From positions 1 to 42,696 of the forward strand of contig CACXDL010000045.1 in NCBI GenBank assembly GCA_902766395.1: a stretch of 42,696 nt of DNA, read 5' to 3'. The position numbers and the translations under genes are program-made. The notes beneath the pieces were generated by a model. The model did not search any database. It was given only the letters and a program-made list of their open reading frames with translations, and was not told the origin of the DNA. Shown piece after piece: positions 42,294 through 42,696 of the stretch (the first letter of the stretch is position 1; every line of letters begins with the position of its first letter). The DNA comes from an uncultured bacterium (GTDB lineage: Bacteria > Cyanobacteriota > Vampirovibrionia > Gastranaerophilales > Gastranaerophilaceae).

Positions 42294-42382
42294 GGAAAAG
42301 TGGCCGAGAGGCTTAAGGCGGCACCCTGCTAAGGTGTTGTGTGGAGTTATCTGCACCGTGGGTTCAAATCCCACCTTTTCCG
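42294..42382 (+). tRNA. tRNA-Ser (anticodon GCU)
   Basis: An 89-base class II tRNA. Acceptor arms GGAAAAG (42294-42300) and CTTTTCC (42375-42381) pair fully, with discriminator G at 42382. D-arm GCCGAGAGGCTTAAGGC, anticodon loop CTGCTAA with GCT at 42328-42330, a long variable arm and the T-loop GGTTCAAATCC are all present. It reads AGC/AGU. CCA is not encoded. A terminator follows. Confidence 0.97.
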
Positions 42383-42386
42383 AATT

Positions 42387-42420
42387 AAACCCGATTAACT
42401 TTTGTTAGTCGGGTTTTATT
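42387..42420 (+). terminator. Terminator after tRNA-Ser
   Basis: AAACCCGATTAAC (42387-42399) pairs with GTTAGTCGGGTTT (42404-42416) with one G-U, a TTTT loop and trailing T-rich sequence. Confidence 0.85.
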
Positions 42421-42582
42421 GTAATGGTGAGGGTTTTAACTGTATTAAATGGGGCAGATTGCAAATAGCAGATATAGGTTATAGGTTTTCAGGACAGTTT
42501 GGATACGTTTTTATTGGCTATAATGCCGAGTTGTTGGGAGTTTAAGGCAGTTTTATAGTGTAGAGATTTTCCGGACTATTCT

Positions 42583-42696
42583 TGCACTTTTGTCCCAATT
42601 TTTGCACTCTTTTGCACTAAAAACTTGTCACCCTGAACTTGTTTCAGGGTCTATCCCGCTTGGTATTTAATTTTTAGCGAGTGCAAATAAGTGCAA
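42583..42696. repeat. Inverted repeat of TTGCACT units enclosing a CCTGAA/TTCAGG repeat
   Basis: TTGCACTCTTTTGCACT (42602-42618) and AGTGCAAATAAGTGCAA (42680-42696) match as inverted copies in 15 of 17 positions. Flanking TAAAAA and TTTTTAG extend the pairing with a 4-base insertion on the right. A further direct TTGCACTTTTG lies at about 42582-42592. The enclosed 60 bases carry the palindrome CCCTGAA (42631-42637) / TTCAGGG (42643-42649), related to the repeat at 1011-1196. The right arm runs to the window edge, so the full element is not seen. No ORF was noticed from the terminator (42420) to the end. Confidence 0.6.

Noticed and set aside
42420..42582. Possible short gene or small RNA after the tRNA terminator
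   Set aside because: No convincing ORF, promoter-terminator pair or conserved structure was seen; the TATAAT-like sequence near 42520 stands alone.

Overview
This is a low-GC (by eye about 30% G+C), gene-dense bacterial chromosome segment using the standard code (TAA, TAG and TGA all end genes). Several markers point to the cyanobacterial lineage: a Ycf46-type AAA+ ATPase followed by a Ycf35/DUF1257-like protein and a DUF2997 protein, an LL-diaminopimelate aminotransferase (DapL), and a DUF212-type divergent PAP2 protein. No photosynthesis gene is present. With the strong AT bias and an NrdG-like radical SAM gene, the best guess is a non-photosynthetic cyanobacterial relative (Melainabacteria / Gastranaerophilales type). 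This is inferred from gene content, not from a marker phylogeny.

Layout. 1-970: 3' part of a cysteine-rich, probably extracellular protein, followed by a hairpin and a dispersed intergenic repeat (about 1011-1196). 1294-3258: class II thymidine kinase and a CtpA-type C-terminal processing protease closed by a terminator. 3377-7641: small protein, CHASE2-GGDEF diguanylate cyclase and P-loop ATPase-TPR protein in one operon. 7696-10974: secreted orphan, methionine aminopeptidase, RNase H-like protein and membrane TPR protein. 11016-17170: RsgA, polyprenyl diphosphate synthase, DUF212 protein and a very large AsmA-like protein. 17203-19376 (-): RmuC and a DUF805-type membrane protein. 19470-22103: second AsmA-like protein. 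22104-23213 (-): second membrane TPR protein. 23429-25333: divergent GH77 glucanotransferase. 25334-27187 (-): glutamine-dependent NAD synthetase. 27306-27581: Met-rich small protein with a strong promoter. 27630-30839 (-): homocitrate/isopropylmalate/Re-citrate synthase family enzyme, tail-anchored DUF4145-like protein and DapL. 30936-32420 (-): calpain-like cysteine protease. 32604-33886: uridine-kinase-like protein and DUF805 protein. 33890-36823 (-): soluble TPR protein and AroA. 36896-41639: five-gene operon (TM-HhH protein, NrdG-like radical SAM, Ycf46 ATPase, duplicated Ycf35-like protein, DUF2997). 41647-42162 (-): DUF151 nuclease-family protein. 42294-42382: tRNA-Ser(GCU) with terminator, then a repeat-rich end containing an inverted repeat of TTGCACT units.

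How it fits together. Most genes are housekeeping: nucleotide salvage, NAD, lysine/peptidoglycan precursor, shikimate, isoprenoids, ribosome assembly and N-terminal Met removal. The unusual parts are the Ycf46/Ycf35/DUF2997/radical SAM/HhH operon, the c-di-GMP/ATPase-TPR operon, the calpain-like protease with a C-terminal NPF-rich tail, and the AsmA and membrane-TPR paralogue pairs. Promoters are often extended -10 (TGn-TATAAT-like). At several genes the -10 lies only 6-8 bases before an ATG with no Shine-Dalgarno sequence, which suggests leaderless mRNAs. Several convergent gene pairs meet with 0-7 bases between stop codons. No CRISPR array, insertion sequence, rRNA or prophage was seen.
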